Positions 37,764 to 47,149 of a DNA stretch of 64,000 bases are shown here, piece by piece (positions within the stretch are counted from its first letter, which is position 1; each line of letters begins with the position of its first letter). The position numbers and the translations under genes were made by a program. The notes beneath the pieces are model-generated. The model was not told the DNA's origin. It saw nothing but the letters and a program-made list of their open reading frames with translations, and ran no database searches. Source of the DNA: Helicobacter sp. 11S02596-1 (GTDB lineage: Bacteria; Campylobacterota; Campylobacteria; Campylobacterales; Helicobacteraceae); assembly GCF_002272825.1 (NCBI RefSeq), contig NZ_MLAM01000001.1, positions 62,001 through 126,000 on the forward strand, read 5' to 3'.

Positions 37764-38972
37764 TTAGAAAGAAAACTTAGCAAAAACAACCGCATTATTT
37801 TGCTGTTTTTGCTTGGATTGGAAACCATTGCTGACATAGCCCCCACCGATTTGAAGACCCATATCGTTTTTCATCTCAAAAACATTCCAAGAAATAATCG
37901 CAGAAAATTCATTATAATCGCCATTGGCATAAAGCAAATCAAAATTCACGACTTTTGTCTCAAGTCCAGCAAAAGCATACCAACTGCTTTCATTAGAGCC
38001 AAAATAATAATTACTGCTATTGCCAGTCAAGTATCTCCAGCCGTAGAATCTACTCTTATCATTGATGGCATAAATACTATTGTGATTGCCCACGCTATAC
38101 CAGCCCGCACCTACTTTGACCATATTTTTAAAGCGGAGTTCTTCATCGAGCCAAATTAGCGTTGTGTCATCTTTATTGACATCTAAAATATTCTGCCACA
38201 AAAATCGGACTGATGAAATCGACTTGATACCATTATCATTGCCTAATTCAAGAGCAACTTTAGTTCCTGCTTGGATCATTGAATGATTGGTATCATAATA
38301 GTTACCACCCAACCAATAATGCACAAATGGATCGATCTTTAAAAATCCTAAATCAATATTAATCCCGCCGGCAAAAAGATCTCGGTTGCCGATGTCAAAG
38401 TGATTGAAGCTAGAAGAATATCTATTGAACCTGCTAAGCTCAGAGCCAAAACGATTGGGTTGATAACCAAAGGTAGAATAATCATTCACCCAAGTAGCCC
38501 AAGCACCAAAATATTTGGTATCCCATTTTGCAGCCACCCCTTGGGTATGCCCGACTATCCAATCAGAATCCAAAAATTCATTATCAAAACGACCCACTGC
38601 AAGCTGGATCTCGCCATCATACTTCACATACAAATCAGATAAATCAGCATAATCGGTGGTATACATATGTTGGGCATAGTTATCATTTGTCCCAAAAGCT
38701 TTTTGGGGAGCGCCATACACAGGGAAAGCCCCCCAGCCTGCCGCACCAATATGGAGATTTCCAAATCCCACATCCACGCCTAGTTGTGCGGTGATACCGG
38801 CATAATCAGCATTTTTATTTTTGCCATCTTTGGCATCAATCATTTTGTTACCATCGCCAAAACCCTTGTCAAAAAAGCCTCCGATATGCCCAAAAACATC
38901 AAAATCCGCTGCTCCTGCTCCACTCAAAAGAACTCCTGCTAGCGCAATCGATCGAACAACTTTATTTTTCAT
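37764..38972 (-). CDS. Hof-family outer-membrane protein (array member 2)
   Basis: 402 aa. Signal peptide MKNKVVRSIALAGVLLSGAGAA, then a barrel-like sequence ending '...NAVVFAKFSF'. The motif 'DLSDLYVKYDGEIQLAVGRF...DSDWIVGHTQGVAAKW' aligns with members 1 and 3. I start at 38972 because AAGGA lies 7 bases upstream; seven extra codons in a longer frame do not look like a signal peptide. It has its own terminator hairpin, so the array members may be transcribed separately. Function is probably porin-like; unproven. Confidence 0.8.
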   Translation of the reverse strand: MKNKVVRSIALAGVLLSGAGAADFDVFGHIGGFFDKGFGDGNKMIDAKDGKNKNADYAGITAQLGVDVGFGNLHIGAAGWGAFPVYGAPQKAFGTNDNYAQHMYTTDYADLSDLYVKYDGEIQLAVGRFDNEFLDSDWIVGHTQGVAAKWDTKYFGAWATWVNDYSTFGYQPNRFGSELSRFNRYSSSFNHFDIGNRDLFAGGINIDLGFLKIDPFVHYWLGGNYYDTNHSMIQAGTKVALELGNDNGIKSISSVRFLWQNILDVNKDDTTLIWLDEELRFKNMVKVGAGWYSVGNHNSIYAINDKSRFYGWRYLTGNSSNYYFGSNESSWYAFAGLETKVVNFDLLYANGDYNEFSAIISWNVFEMKNDMGLQIGGGYVSNGFQSKQKQQNNAVVFAKFSF

Positions 38973-39050
38973 TTCACCATCCTTAATAAACAAGTTTTGT
39001 TAGATAATTATCAAACATTTCTATATCGACCAATTTACATCTTGTTTGAA

Positions 39051-40235
39051 TCAATATGAAAATTTTCCAAAAAATAGCAACGAGCTATCACCGATACCAT
39101 TGGCAACTTTTGAAGAATGCGAATAGACATAGCCCCCGCCGGCATTAAATCGCATATTCCGATAGTGCCACAACTTATAATCTGCCATCACAGAATATTC
39201 CTGATAGTTTCCAAATGCCACCATCGCATCGACACGGACCTTATTAGTCTCTAAACCACCAAAGAAATAACCCGTGATCGTAGCATTGGCAAAATAAACC
39301 GCTGGCACACCCGGAGAGTTGATTCCCCTGCCATAAAATTTCGTCCTATCAGCAAATGTCCAAAGCGAGCCTTTTTTGTCTGCACCAGGAACGGCATAAA
39401 AGCCCGCACCAAAATTAAATATTTTGTGCTGGAAAGTCTGATCAATCCAAATCAACCCTGCAATATCATCCCCAGCCAAGCCATCAGTATCGCCATATTG
39501 AAACATCCCACGCAAAAGCGTCGTGGATTTGAACTCCTTGCCAATATTAGTCGCATACCCTGCTTTTGCTCCAACCTGGACCAAAACCCCTTTTGTGCGT
39601 GTTGGGAGCTGGGTATCAATCAGCACAAAAGGAGAGATACGAAACCCCTTATACGTATAATCCACCCCACCAGCGATCACCTCCCCGCCAACTATGCCTG
39701 TCTTTGCACCCGGATTGTAAGCGACCAAAGCATTCAAATCCGTAGCAATCCGATTGCCTTGTTGCCCGCTGGTTTGATAGCCATTATAGAGCATTGAATC
39801 CATAAAGATTCCCCAATAGTTCATCTTTCTGTCGTGAATTTTGATAGAAGCCCCTTGCACATTGCCGGCAATCCAGTCAAATTCAAGGAAATTGGTGTTA
39901 TATCTCCCAAGGGCAAATTTAAGCTTTTCGGTATCATAACGCACATAAGCATCCGAAATATCCCCGCTGTTTGCGTAAGGGGCATTACTATCCCTATAGC
40001 TAAACACGCTCCAAGCCCCAATCGCTCCAAGCCCTAAGCTCCAATTATTATCAAGCATAAAATTTGCTCCCGCCCGTGCATTGAGCCCGATATAGCTATG
40101 CGGGGCAGATTGGATACCTTGATTGTATAAAACACCCAAATAACCAAACGGATCGACGGTTACCTCGAGTGCTTTGGCAAAGTGAATACCCAACAAACTA
40201 AACGAAAGCATTGAACTGAAAATAATTCTTTTCAT
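39051..40235 (-). CDS. Hof-family outer-membrane protein (array member 3)
   Basis: 394 aa. Signal peptide MKRIIFSSMLSFSLLGIHFAKA, then a barrel ending '...SSLLFFGKFSY', an aromatic terminus. The segment 'DISDAYVRYDTEKLKFALGRY...FDWIAGNVQGASI' matches members 1 and 2. Ribosome site AAAGGAG. It lies 78 bp before member 2 on the same strand. Alternatively it could be called an OprD-like porin; I see only the shared barrel features. Confidence 0.8.
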   Translation of the reverse strand: MKRIIFSSMLSFSLLGIHFAKALEVTVDPFGYLGVLYNQGIQSAPHSYIGLNARAGANFMLDNNWSLGLGAIGAWSVFSYRDSNAPYANSGDISDAYVRYDTEKLKFALGRYNTNFLEFDWIAGNVQGASIKIHDRKMNYWGIFMDSMLYNGYQTSGQQGNRIATDLNALVAYNPGAKTGIVGGEVIAGGVDYTYKGFRISPFVLIDTQLPTRTKGVLVQVGAKAGYATNIGKEFKSTTLLRGMFQYGDTDGLAGDDIAGLIWIDQTFQHKIFNFGAGFYAVPGADKKGSLWTFADRTKFYGRGINSPGVPAVYFANATITGYFFGGLETNKVRVDAMVAFGNYQEYSVMADYKLWHYRNMRFNAGGGYVYSHSSKVANGIGDSSLLFFGKFSY

Positions 40236-40287
40236 AAAACTCCTTTACACTTTTTGAGATTTTAAACTAAATTATAACCAATTGAAA

Positions 40288-41409
40288 CTAAAAACTATAT
40301 TGAATAAACCCGCGTCCCATTAAATAATCTTTTGTCCCGCCAAAATATCCAGTTGCATCAGTTTGATTAAACATTCCTAAAAGCCCAAATCCCAATTCAA
40401 TGCCTTTTTGAAGATTGAAATTGACTTTAAGATCCCAGTTCAAGATATTTTTGTTATTGATAAATGTTCCCCTCATCGCCCCATACAACGAGAGATAGTG
40501 CGTTATTGATGCAGAAGCAAATCCATAAGCAGTTACCGCATTGCCATAAAACATCCCCACGGTCCTTTCAAACCGCGTATGCTGTCCAAACGCATCAATT
40601 CGATTTGCCCCAGCCCCGCCCCCAACGGTTATGATACCAACACCACCCTCCAAGCCATTCCACCCTACTAACCCTTCAGCCCAAACCAAGCCACTACTGC
40701 TAGATTTGCCATAATATCGCTTGTCTGCGACATAAGAAAGCAAATGGATATGGCTATCAAAATAGATCCCTGATTTGAGTGGCAAATGCAATTCAACTTT
40801 TAATCCCGGAGAAATAAAAAATCCCGGTGCGATATAAAGATAGGGCTTGATTTTCACAGGGGCATTGGGTATTTGGATATCACCACGAAACAAAAGCGCA
40901 CCCGACCAATCAAACATTTTTCTAAAATCACTCAAATAATAATTCGTTACCCAAGCATTCCGAAGCGCCCACACAAAAGACAGCGAGATATTCTCAAATT
41001 TATCATAAGAAACGCTTAGACCCTCAGTATCGTGGGTCATCCACTCTTCATCAATATCATAACGCCCGAGCTTCAACTGGAATTTTTCATATTCATTATA
41101 AAAATCAGCATAAACCCGAGAAATCACAAAAAATTCTTGCGCACGCTTAAAATCCCCTCCCCTTGCCTCATAGAGTTTGGGGACCAACCAGGCTTGCGCA
41201 CCAATCTTATAGCCCATAAACCTTTGGCTATCATAGGATAGCGCCATATTCAAATCCCCATAAGTAGGATCTTCTTTTGTTGATTGCTGGAAAAAAGCCC
41301 CGATATGCCCATTGATAACGCCTTTCATCAATGCTTCTTGGGGAGTTCTAGGACCTGCTGAAAAAACAATACTTCCATACAAACAACACAAAACAAGCTT
41401 CCTAAGCAT
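40288..41409 (-). CDS. Hof-family outer-membrane protein (array member 4, most divergent)
   Basis: 373 aa. Signal peptide MLRKLVLCCLYGSIVFSAG. It keeps the array motif in altered form ('FQLKLGRYDIDEEWMTHDTEGLSVSY') and ends '...LMGRGFIQYSF'. It is shorter and less similar than members 1-3, so an older duplicate. AAAGGA precedes the ATG. First gene of the array, divergent from cbpA across a 173-bp spacer. Confidence 0.75.
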   Translation of the reverse strand: MLRKLVLCCLYGSIVFSAGPRTPQEALMKGVINGHIGAFFQQSTKEDPTYGDLNMALSYDSQRFMGYKIGAQAWLVPKLYEARGGDFKRAQEFFVISRVYADFYNEYEKFQLKLGRYDIDEEWMTHDTEGLSVSYDKFENISLSFVWALRNAWVTNYYLSDFRKMFDWSGALLFRGDIQIPNAPVKIKPYLYIAPGFFISPGLKVELHLPLKSGIYFDSHIHLLSYVADKRYYGKSSSSGLVWAEGLVGWNGLEGGVGIITVGGGAGANRIDAFGQHTRFERTVGMFYGNAVTAYGFASASITHYLSLYGAMRGTFINNKNILNWDLKVNFNLQKGIELGFGLLGMFNQTDATGYFGGTKDYLMGRGFIQYSF

Positions 41410-41522
41410 TCATATCCTTTTATCTCAATAAGCGACAATAAGACTTCTTGATAATTTAATCTATACCCTAGCAAAAAGGATTCCACAATCCGATCGAACA
41501 AAATCAATATGAATAAAGTTGA

Positions 41523-41552
41523 TTGACTTATACTAAACTTTTATGATACAAT
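41523..41552 (+). promoter_or_regulatory. Candidate cbpA-hspR-rarA promoter
   Basis: TTGACT (41523-41528), 18 bases, TACAAT (41547-41552), 31 bases before the cbpA start. An ACTCAA half-site just downstream (near 41556) resembles half of the HspR-type repeat, but I see no partner, so an HspR operator is not claimed. Confidence 0.5.
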
Positions 41553-41582
41553 AAAACTCAAACAAACTATCTGGAGCATTCG

Positions 41583-42443
41583 ATGAGTAAAAGTTTATAT
41601 GAAACTCTTGATGTCAGCGAAAATGCAACGGCTGATGAGATCAAAAAATCTTACCGAAAACTAGCGAGAAAATATCATCCCGACATCAACAAAGACAAAG
41701 AAGCCGAAGAAAAATTCAAAGAAATTAACGCTGCTTATGAAATCTTGAGCGATGAAAAAAAACGCGCCCAATACGACCAATTTGGCGACAATATGTTCGG
41801 CGGGCAGAATTTCAGCGATTTTGCCCGCTCACAAGGGGGATCAGGTATCAATCTCGATGACATTCTCTCACAGATTTTTGGCAATGGCGGGGGGTTTAGC
41901 TCGGGGGCAAATAGCTTTGGATTTGGCGGTGGTTTTGGCTTTGAGCCTGATTTGGATATCCGTGCCAATCTCACTATTCCTTTTGAAACAGCCGTGCTTG
42001 GGGGAAAACACCATATCAATATACAAAATGATAGCTTTGATATCAAAATCCCCGCAGGCATCCAAAGTGGCGAAACCATTCGGGTCAGAGGAAAGGGCAA
42101 GGCTGGCAGAGCGGGCAAAGGGGATTTGTTGCTAAAAATCGCCATCGCTGATGATGGCACATATTCACGAGATGGTAATGATTTAACCAAAACCTTTGAT
42201 CTCCCGCTAAAAATCGCACTTTTTGGGGGGAAAGTCAGTATCCCCACCCTGCACAAAGAAGTCAGTCTCAAGATCCCAGCCAATACGAAAAACGCCCAGC
42301 GATTCCGTATCAAAGAGCTGGGGGTCAAAAACAGAAAAACCGGTCAGATGGGCGATTTGTATCTCAAGACAAACATCGTGCTACCCCATACAGACACCCT
42401 TTCTGATGAACTCAAAAAAACCCTTGAGGAACAATTGCCCTAA
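41583..42443 (+). CDS. cbpA: DnaJ-like co-chaperone / curved-DNA-binding protein CbpA
   Basis: 286 aa. N-terminal J domain with the HPD motif in '[16 protein letters not shown]', a Gly/Phe-rich linker (about residues 75-115) and the C-terminal peptide-binding domains ('[22 protein letters not shown]'). There is no CxxCxGxG zinc region, so it is the CbpA rather than the DnaJ type. It stimulates DnaK. In H. pylori cbpA-hspR-rarA form a stress-regulated operon under HspR, and the same order is seen here (HP1024-HP1026 equivalents). Confidence 0.95.
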   Translation: MSKSLYETLDVSENATADEIKKSYRKLARKYHPDINKDKEAEEKFKEINAAYEILSDEKKRAQYDQFGDNMFGGQNFSDFARSQGGSGINLDDILSQIFGNGGGFSSGANSFGFGGGFGFEPDLDIRANLTIPFETAVLGGKHHINIQNDSFDIKIPAGIQSGETIRVRGKGKAGRAGKGDLLLKIAIADDGTYSRDGNDLTKTFDLPLKIALFGGKVSIPTLHKEVSLKIPANTKNAQRFRIKELGVKNRKTGQMGDLYLKTNIVLPHTDTLSDELKKTLEEQLP

Positions 42444-42504
42444 GGTTTTCTTAAAAAATGGAAGCAAAAAACGAGGAAAAAAATATTGAAAGGAAACAAC
42501 CCCA

Positions 42505-42867
42505 ATGTATAGCTATGATGAACCCGTGTATCTTATCAGCGTTGTTGCAAAAATACTTGAAATCCACCCCCAAACACTCAGGCAATACGAAAAAGAGGGC
42601 TTGATCGAACCAGGTCGCACCGATGGAAAAATGCGACTTTACTCTCAAAGAGACATCGACAAAATCAAAACCATTCTCCGCCTCACCCGTGATATGGGGG
42701 TCAATCTCGCTGGGGTGGATATTATCTTGCGCCTCAAAGAAAAGCTTGATGAACTCGATACCATCAATGAAGAATTGCGCTCAAATCTCCAAAAAAAATC
42801 CCATACCACCAGCAGTAACGTAAGTATCAAACAAAGCTCGTATGAACTTATTTTGTTTAAAAAATAA
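42505..42867 (+). CDS. hspR: Heat-shock repressor HspR (MerR family)
   Basis: 120 aa. The MerR-type winged helix-turn-helix is at the N-terminus ('VYLISVVAKILEIHPQTLRQYEKEGLIEP') followed by 'RLYSQRDIDKIKTI' and a coiled-coil dimerisation helix ('RLKEKLDELDTINEEL'). In H. pylori HspR represses the major chaperone operons, working with HrcA and CbpA. It lies 61 bp after cbpA and 17 bp before rarA, so autoregulation of the operon is expected. Confidence 0.95.
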   Translation: MYSYDEPVYLISVVAKILEIHPQTLRQYEKEGLIEPGRTDGKMRLYSQRDIDKIKTILRLTRDMGVNLAGVDIILRLKEKLDELDTINEELRSNLQKKSHTTSSNVSIKQSSYELILFKK

Positions 42868-42884
42868 TATTTAAACGGCGTTTT

Positions 42885-44090
42885 ATGAAAAATCTAGCCA
42901 ATCTCTTGCGTCCAAAAACCCTTGAGGCATTCATCGGGCAAAGCCAGATTATCGGGCAAGATACCCCCCTAAAAAACGCCATAGCAACAGGGAATTTCCC
43001 GCATTCATTTTTCTGGGGACCTCCTGGCACAGGCAAAACCACGCTCGCAAGATTGATCGCACAAGAGTTGCAAAGACCTTTTTTGCAATACAATGCCACG
43101 CATTTCAAGCTCGAAGAATTTCGCCTCGCACAAAAGCAATACCAAAACGCACTCCTAAAACCCGTTATTTTTATCGATGAAGTCCATCGCCTCAGCAAAA
43201 ACCAACAAGAATGCTTGCTTCCCATTATGGAAAATCACGACGCACTGATCTTGGGTGCAAGCACAGAAAATCCCTACTACAGCCTGACAGGGGCGATTCG
43301 CTCCCGTGCATTTTTGTTTGAATTTAGCCGACTAAAAACCTCTGAAATGGATCAAGTCTTGCAAAATGCCCTCAAGCATTATCCCTATCCCATCGAAGAA
43401 GAAGCCAAAGATTACCTCATCAGCTCAAGTGGTGGGGACGCTCGTGCGATGCTTAATCTATTGGATGTCGCAATGAGTGGGGTGGTTGATGAGAAAAATC
43501 AAAAAACCCCCATCACCATCACCACGCTCAAATCCCTACGCCCAACTAGCCTCAATGACGGCAGTAGCGATGATGACACGCATTACAACCTAGCGAGCGC
43601 ATTGATAAAATCTATCCGAGGCAGTGATGAAAATGCCGCACTTTATTATCTTGCCCGATTGATTTGCGGGGGCGAAAATCCTGAATTTATCGCCAGAAGA
43701 CTGGTGATTTTGGCAAGTGAAGACATCGGTAATGCCAACCCCAATGCGCTCAATCTCGCCACCTCAACAATGCTAGCGGTATCTAAAATCGGCTATCCTG
43801 AAGCCAGAATCATCCTCTCACAATGCGTGATTTATCTGTCCTGCTCACCCAAGTCAAACAGCGCTTACACCGCTATTAATGACACTATAGCCACCATCAA
43901 TAAAGGTGAGATTCTCCCTATCCCAAAAAACATCCTCCCCCATTCAAAAACCTACCGCTATCCCCACGATTATGGTGGCTGGATCGAGCAAAAATACCTA
44001 CAAAAGCCCCTCGTTTTCCTCAAGCACACCCAAAAAGGGTTTGAAAAAAATCTCCACGATTGGATAAAAAAAATCAAAGGCAAAACTTGA
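42885..44090 (+). CDS. rarA: Replication-associated recombination protein RarA (MgsA)
   Basis: 401 aa clamp-loader-like AAA+ ATPase acting at stalled forks. Walker A 'WGPPGTGKTTLARL', Walker B 'IFIDEVHRLSKNQQ' and sensor 'GASTENPYYSLTGAIRSRA' are all intact, and the C-terminal tetramerisation domain contains 'EDIGNANPNALNLA'. Third gene of the cbpA-hspR operon. The ribosome site is weak, suggesting translation at a low level or coupled to hspR. Confidence 0.95.
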   Translation: MKNLANLLRPKTLEAFIGQSQIIGQDTPLKNAIATGNFPHSFFWGPPGTGKTTLARLIAQELQRPFLQYNATHFKLEEFRLAQKQYQNALLKPVIFIDEVHRLSKNQQECLLPIMENHDALILGASTENPYYSLTGAIRSRAFLFEFSRLKTSEMDQVLQNALKHYPYPIEEEAKDYLISSSGGDARAMLNLLDVAMSGVVDEKNQKTPITITTLKSLRPTSLNDGSSDDDTHYNLASALIKSIRGSDENAALYYLARLICGGENPEFIARRLVILASEDIGNANPNALNLATSTMLAVSKIGYPEARIILSQCVIYLSCSPKSNSAYTAINDTIATINKGEILPIPKNILPHSKTYRYPHDYGGWIEQKYLQKPLVFLKHTQKGFEKNLHDWIKKIKGKT

Positions 44091-44176
44091 ATTTTTTGGC
44101 AATATGGGTCAAAAATAAAGGAATTTTTAAATCAAACTTGCTAAAATCAACAAAAACTAAATGACTGGGAGTGGCT

Positions 44177-44683
44177 ATGGAAAACAAAACAGGAAGTGTT
44201 TGGAAATTTGGCAAAAACATCGATACTGATATTATCATCGCAGCCAGATACCTCAACACCAGCGATGGCAAAGAATTAGCAAAACATATTATGGAAGATG
44301 CTAGGAGTGGTTTTTCGCACCTGATTTCCCCGGGGGATTTTATTGTCGCTGATGAAAATTTTGGTTGTGGCAGTAGCCGAGAACACGCCCCCTTAGCACT
44401 CAAAGAAGCCGGTATCACAGCAGTGCTTGCCCCATCGTTTGCAAGGATTTTTTATCGCAATGCTTTCAACACCGGCCTATTGATTTTAGAAGTTGCCCAA
44501 AATGACATCGACACCATCGCTGAGGGCGACAAACTCCAAATCAATCTCACAGAAAACAAAATCACCAATCTCACAAAAAATCTCACATACGCTTATGCCA
44601 AAATCCCGCCATTTATGCTGGAGTTGCTTGAGTGCGGGGGCTTGATGGCTTATGCGAAACAACAGATAAAGGAAAGTATGTGA
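44177..44683 (+). CDS. leuD: 3-isopropylmalate dehydratase small subunit
   Basis: 168 aa. Signatures 'NIDTDIIIAARYL' and 'DENFGCGSSREHAPLAL' are those of LeuD swivel-domain proteins, of the short archaeal/epsilon type. With LeuC it isomerises 2- to 3-isopropylmalate in leucine synthesis. ATG 44177 is preferred (GGGAG, 5-base spacing) over GTG 44171. leuC and leuA are not in the window. The stop overlaps the leuB start. Confidence 0.95.
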   Translation: MENKTGSVWKFGKNIDTDIIIAARYLNTSDGKELAKHIMEDARSGFSHLISPGDFIVADENFGCGSSREHAPLALKEAGITAVLAPSFARIFYRNAFNTGLLILEVAQNDIDTIAEGDKLQINLTENKITNLTKNLTYAYAKIPPFMLELLECGGLMAYAKQQIKESM

Positions 44684-45744
44684 AAACCTACAATATAGCC
44701 CTCATCAAAGGCGATGGTATCGGACCTGAAGTCATCGCTGAAGCTACCAAAGTTTTAGATAGAGCCAGCCAGATTTATGGCTTTAGGCTCGCATATGAGG
44801 ATTTTTTGATGGGGGGATGTGCTTATGAAGCGCACAAAACCCCTTTGCCAGAAGCGACTATTACAGGCTGCCTCCAAGCTGATGGCATTCTTTTTGGGGC
44901 GATTGGGGGGAGCAAATGGGATAATCTACCCCGAGAAATGCGCCCTGAAAGCGGGCTTTTGTCTTTGCGAAAAAAGCTCGAAGTATTTGCGAATATCCGC
45001 CCTGCTATCGTATTTGACGAACTTTTGGAAGCTAGCACGCTAAAACCTGAAGTCATCAAAGGCGTCGATCTTATCGTTATTAGAGAGCTTGTCGGGGGTA
45101 TTTATTTTGGAGAACCCAAGGGCAAAGATGAAAATCGAGCCTACAACACGATGGTTTATACCAAAGCAGAGATTGAGAGGATCGCCAGGGTGGGGTTTGA
45201 ATTTGCCAAAAACAGAAGAAAAAAACTCTGCTCAGTCGATAAGGCAAATGTGCTTGATGTCAGCGAGCTTTGGCGTGAGGTCGTTAAGCAAATCGCAAAA
45301 GAATACCCCGAAGTCGAGCTTACCCATCAATACATCGATAATGCCAGTATGCAACTCATCAAAAATCCCAAACAATTTGATGTGATTTTGACAGGGAATC
45401 TTTTTGGGGATATTTTGAGCGATGAAGCCAGTATGCTTACCGGCTCGATCGGCTTGCTCCCCTCTGCAAGCATTGGCGGGAAGGCCGCCTTGTATGAACC
45501 CATTCACGGATCAGCCCCTGACATCGCTGGGATGGGAATTGCCAACCCGATTGCAGCAATACTCAGTGCTGCAATGTTGCTCCAGCACACACTCAAAGAA
45601 TCCCAAGCAGCCCAAGCAATCAATAATGCGGTCCTAAAAGTCCTCAAAGATGGCTATCGCACCCAAGACATCGCACAATTTGGTGCAAAAGAAGTTTGTA
45701 GCACCTCCCAGATGGGCGATCTGATAGCAAAAAACGTGCAATGA
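44680..45744 (+). CDS. leuB: 3-isopropylmalate dehydrogenase
   Basis: 354 aa, NAD-dependent decarboxylating dehydrogenase of leucine synthesis. 'LIKGDGIGPEVI' opens the protein; 'TGNLFGDILSDEASMLTGSIG' and 'EPIHGSAPDIAG' are the metal- and NAD-binding signatures. The start is GTG at 44680, overlapping the leuD stop (GTGA) with AAGGA 6 bases upstream; an ATG at 44632 lies inside leuD and is unlikely. Its presence contrasts with leucine-requiring H. pylori. Confidence 0.96.
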   Translation: MKTYNIALIKGDGIGPEVIAEATKVLDRASQIYGFRLAYEDFLMGGCAYEAHKTPLPEATITGCLQADGILFGAIGGSKWDNLPREMRPESGLLSLRKKLEVFANIRPAIVFDELLEASTLKPEVIKGVDLIVIRELVGGIYFGEPKGKDENRAYNTMVYTKAEIERIARVGFEFAKNRRKKLCSVDKANVLDVSELWREVVKQIAKEYPEVELTHQYIDNASMQLIKNPKQFDVILTGNLFGDILSDEASMLTGSIGLLPSASIGGKAALYEPIHGSAPDIAGMGIANPIAAILSAAMLLQHTLKESQAAQAINNAVLKVLKDGYRTQDIAQFGAKEVCSTSQMGDLIAKNVQ

Positions 45745-45751
45745 GGTCGCA

Positions 45752-46009
45752 ATGAGTTTTAAAACCATCACGCTGGCAAGCATTTATGAGCTTCAAGGGT
45801 TCAAAGAAGAAGCATTAGAGATTTATGAAAATATCCTCAAAACAGACCCGGATAATCACGAAGCAAAAAGCGGGATCAAGCGCCTCAGCGAGAATGCCAA
45901 AACCCCCAAACCCGCCACAACAAACATAAAAGCCAAAGAATTATTTATACACGCCTCCAGCCAAGAAGAATTAAAAACATTTGAAAGGTGGTTATTACAA
46001 TGGAATTAA
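45752..46009 (+). CDS. Small TPR-like protein of unknown function
   Basis: 85 aa. The first 45 residues form one tetratricopeptide-like helix pair ('LASIYELQGFKEEALEIYENILKTDPDNHEAKSGI'-type pattern, with the Tyr/Gly/Ala/Pro positions of a TPR). A polar linker and a short helix follow ('SQEELKTFERWLLQWN'). It starts 8 bp after leuB with GAGG upstream and overlaps the next gene by 10 bp. A single TPR suggests a partner-binding adaptor. No function is known to me. Confidence 0.75.
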   Translation: MSFKTITLASIYELQGFKEEALEIYENILKTDPDNHEAKSGIKRLSENAKTPKPATTNIKAKELFIHASSQEELKTFERWLLQWN

Positions 46010-46284
46010 AAGATATGATTCTCCAAACCCTCTCAGAAATAGAAAACGTTCCTAGCAATTCTCAAAGCGATGACACAGACAAAGCGAATGTCTCTGTAGC
46101 CCAAAATCCATCCCATCTACCCAAAAGCGAGCTGGAATTACTGCATTCTTTGAGAGAAAAAACGCTCGTGCTGTTTGAGGGGTTGCAATCCCCACAAATC
46201 AAGGATTTGCCAATGAAACTCGATCTTGTAATCAACTATCTGCAATACCAGCTTTGTATGATTGATGAGAAACTAAAAGGCTAA
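46000..46284 (+). CDS. Small conserved protein, CiaD-like C-terminal region
   Basis: 94 aa. A variable, polar N-terminal half precedes a compact conserved-looking segment 'LREKTLVLFEGLQSPQ' and 'KLDLVINYLQYQLCMIDEKL'. This pattern recalls the C-terminal region of Campylobacter CiaD-type proteins, from memory and unchecked. ATG 46000 is preferred (AAGGTGG upstream). It overlaps the TPR gene, so the two are probably made together. It has no signal peptide or membrane helix. Confidence 0.65.
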   Translation: MELKDMILQTLSEIENVPSNSQSDDTDKANVSVAQNPSHLPKSELELLHSLREKTLVLFEGLQSPQIKDLPMKLDLVINYLQYQLCMIDEKLKG

Positions 46285-46458
46285 ATCCCTCGTTGATATT
46301 ACCAAAGCGCAAGACTTTTAGTCATTTTATGCTAACACATACAAAGCCCCTCATTGCGTATGCTTTTGCCCTATGTTTTTACTTGGAAAAAATATCTGTT
46401 ATTTATAAAATTTATAGTATGATTCAGACCAAAAAATATCTCTTATATAAGGTAAAAA

Positions 46459-47139
46459 ATGCTAAAAGTATTGATGATAGAAGATGATATAGAACTCGCA
46501 GAGATCTTGAGCGAATACCTCAAAGCCCACGATATTGAAGTTACCAATTATGATGAGCCTTATACGGGAATGAGTGCGATTGCGACCCAGCCCTATGATC
46601 TTTTGTTGCTGGATTTGACACTGCCAAACCTTGATGGGCTTGAGGTTTGCAAACGTGTTGCGAAACAAAAAAATATCCCTATTATCATTTCATCTGCTAG
46701 AAGCGATCTTGATGACAAAGTCAAAGCCCTTGAATACGGCGCTGATGATTATATTCCCAAGCCGTATGACCCCAAAGAATTGCTTGCGAGAATCCATTCT
46801 CTTTTGAGACGATACAACAAAAAAGGTGCAAAAAACGAAGAAAAAGATAAAAGCACCATTTTCAGGATAGACAAAGACAGCCGAGAAGTGTTTTTTAAAG
46901 ACAAAAAACTCGAACTCACCCGTGCAGAATACGAAATCCTCACGCTCCTTATCAGCAAAAAAGGACACGTGTTCTCACGAGAAGCCATTGCGATCGAATC
47001 AGAATCCATCAACCCCGAAAGTTCAAACAAAAGCATTGATGTCATCATCGGGAGATTGCGTGCCAAAATTGAAGAAGATCCCAAAAAACCACAATACATC
47101 ATTTCTGTTCGGGGCGTAGGCTACAAACTCGAATCCTAA
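46459..47139 (+). CDS. arsR: OmpR-family response regulator, ArsR-like
   Basis: 226 aa. Receiver domain with the acidic pair D9/D10, phospho-acceptor D52 in 'LLLLDLTLP', and K in '[10 protein letters not shown]'. The winged-helix DNA-binding domain ends '[14 protein letters not shown]'. D52 and the surrounding sequence agree closely with H. pylori ArsR (HP0166) as I recall it, the regulator of acid-responsive urease and carbonic-anhydrase genes. AAGG lies 6 bases upstream. It lies 10 bp before its kinase; hemB further on preserves the H. pylori neighbourhood. The ArsR name is by similarity only. Confidence 0.88.
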   Translation: MLKVLMIEDDIELAEILSEYLKAHDIEVTNYDEPYTGMSAIATQPYDLLLLDLTLPNLDGLEVCKRVAKQKNIPIIISSARSDLDDKVKALEYGADDYIPKPYDPKELLARIHSLLRRYNKKGAKNEEKDKSTIFRIDKDSREVFFKDKKLELTRAEYEILTLLISKKGHVFSREAIAIESESINPESSNKSIDVIIGRLRAKIEEDPKKPQYIISVRGVGYKLES

Positions 47140-47149
47140 AAGCCCCACA

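Noticed and set aside
41888-41912. G runs in cbpA as a phase-variable tract
   Set aside because: Runs of only five or six G in the Gly/Phe linker; too short for frequent slippage and the frame is intact.
41735-42328. 197-codon minus-strand frame opposite cbpA
   Set aside because: Shadow of a well-supported DnaJ-type gene; sequence is low-complexity Pro/Ser-rich.
44632-44679. Upstream ATG for leuB
   Set aside because: It lies inside leuD and adds 16 unlike residues; the GTG at 44680 has a ribosome site and the classic overlap.
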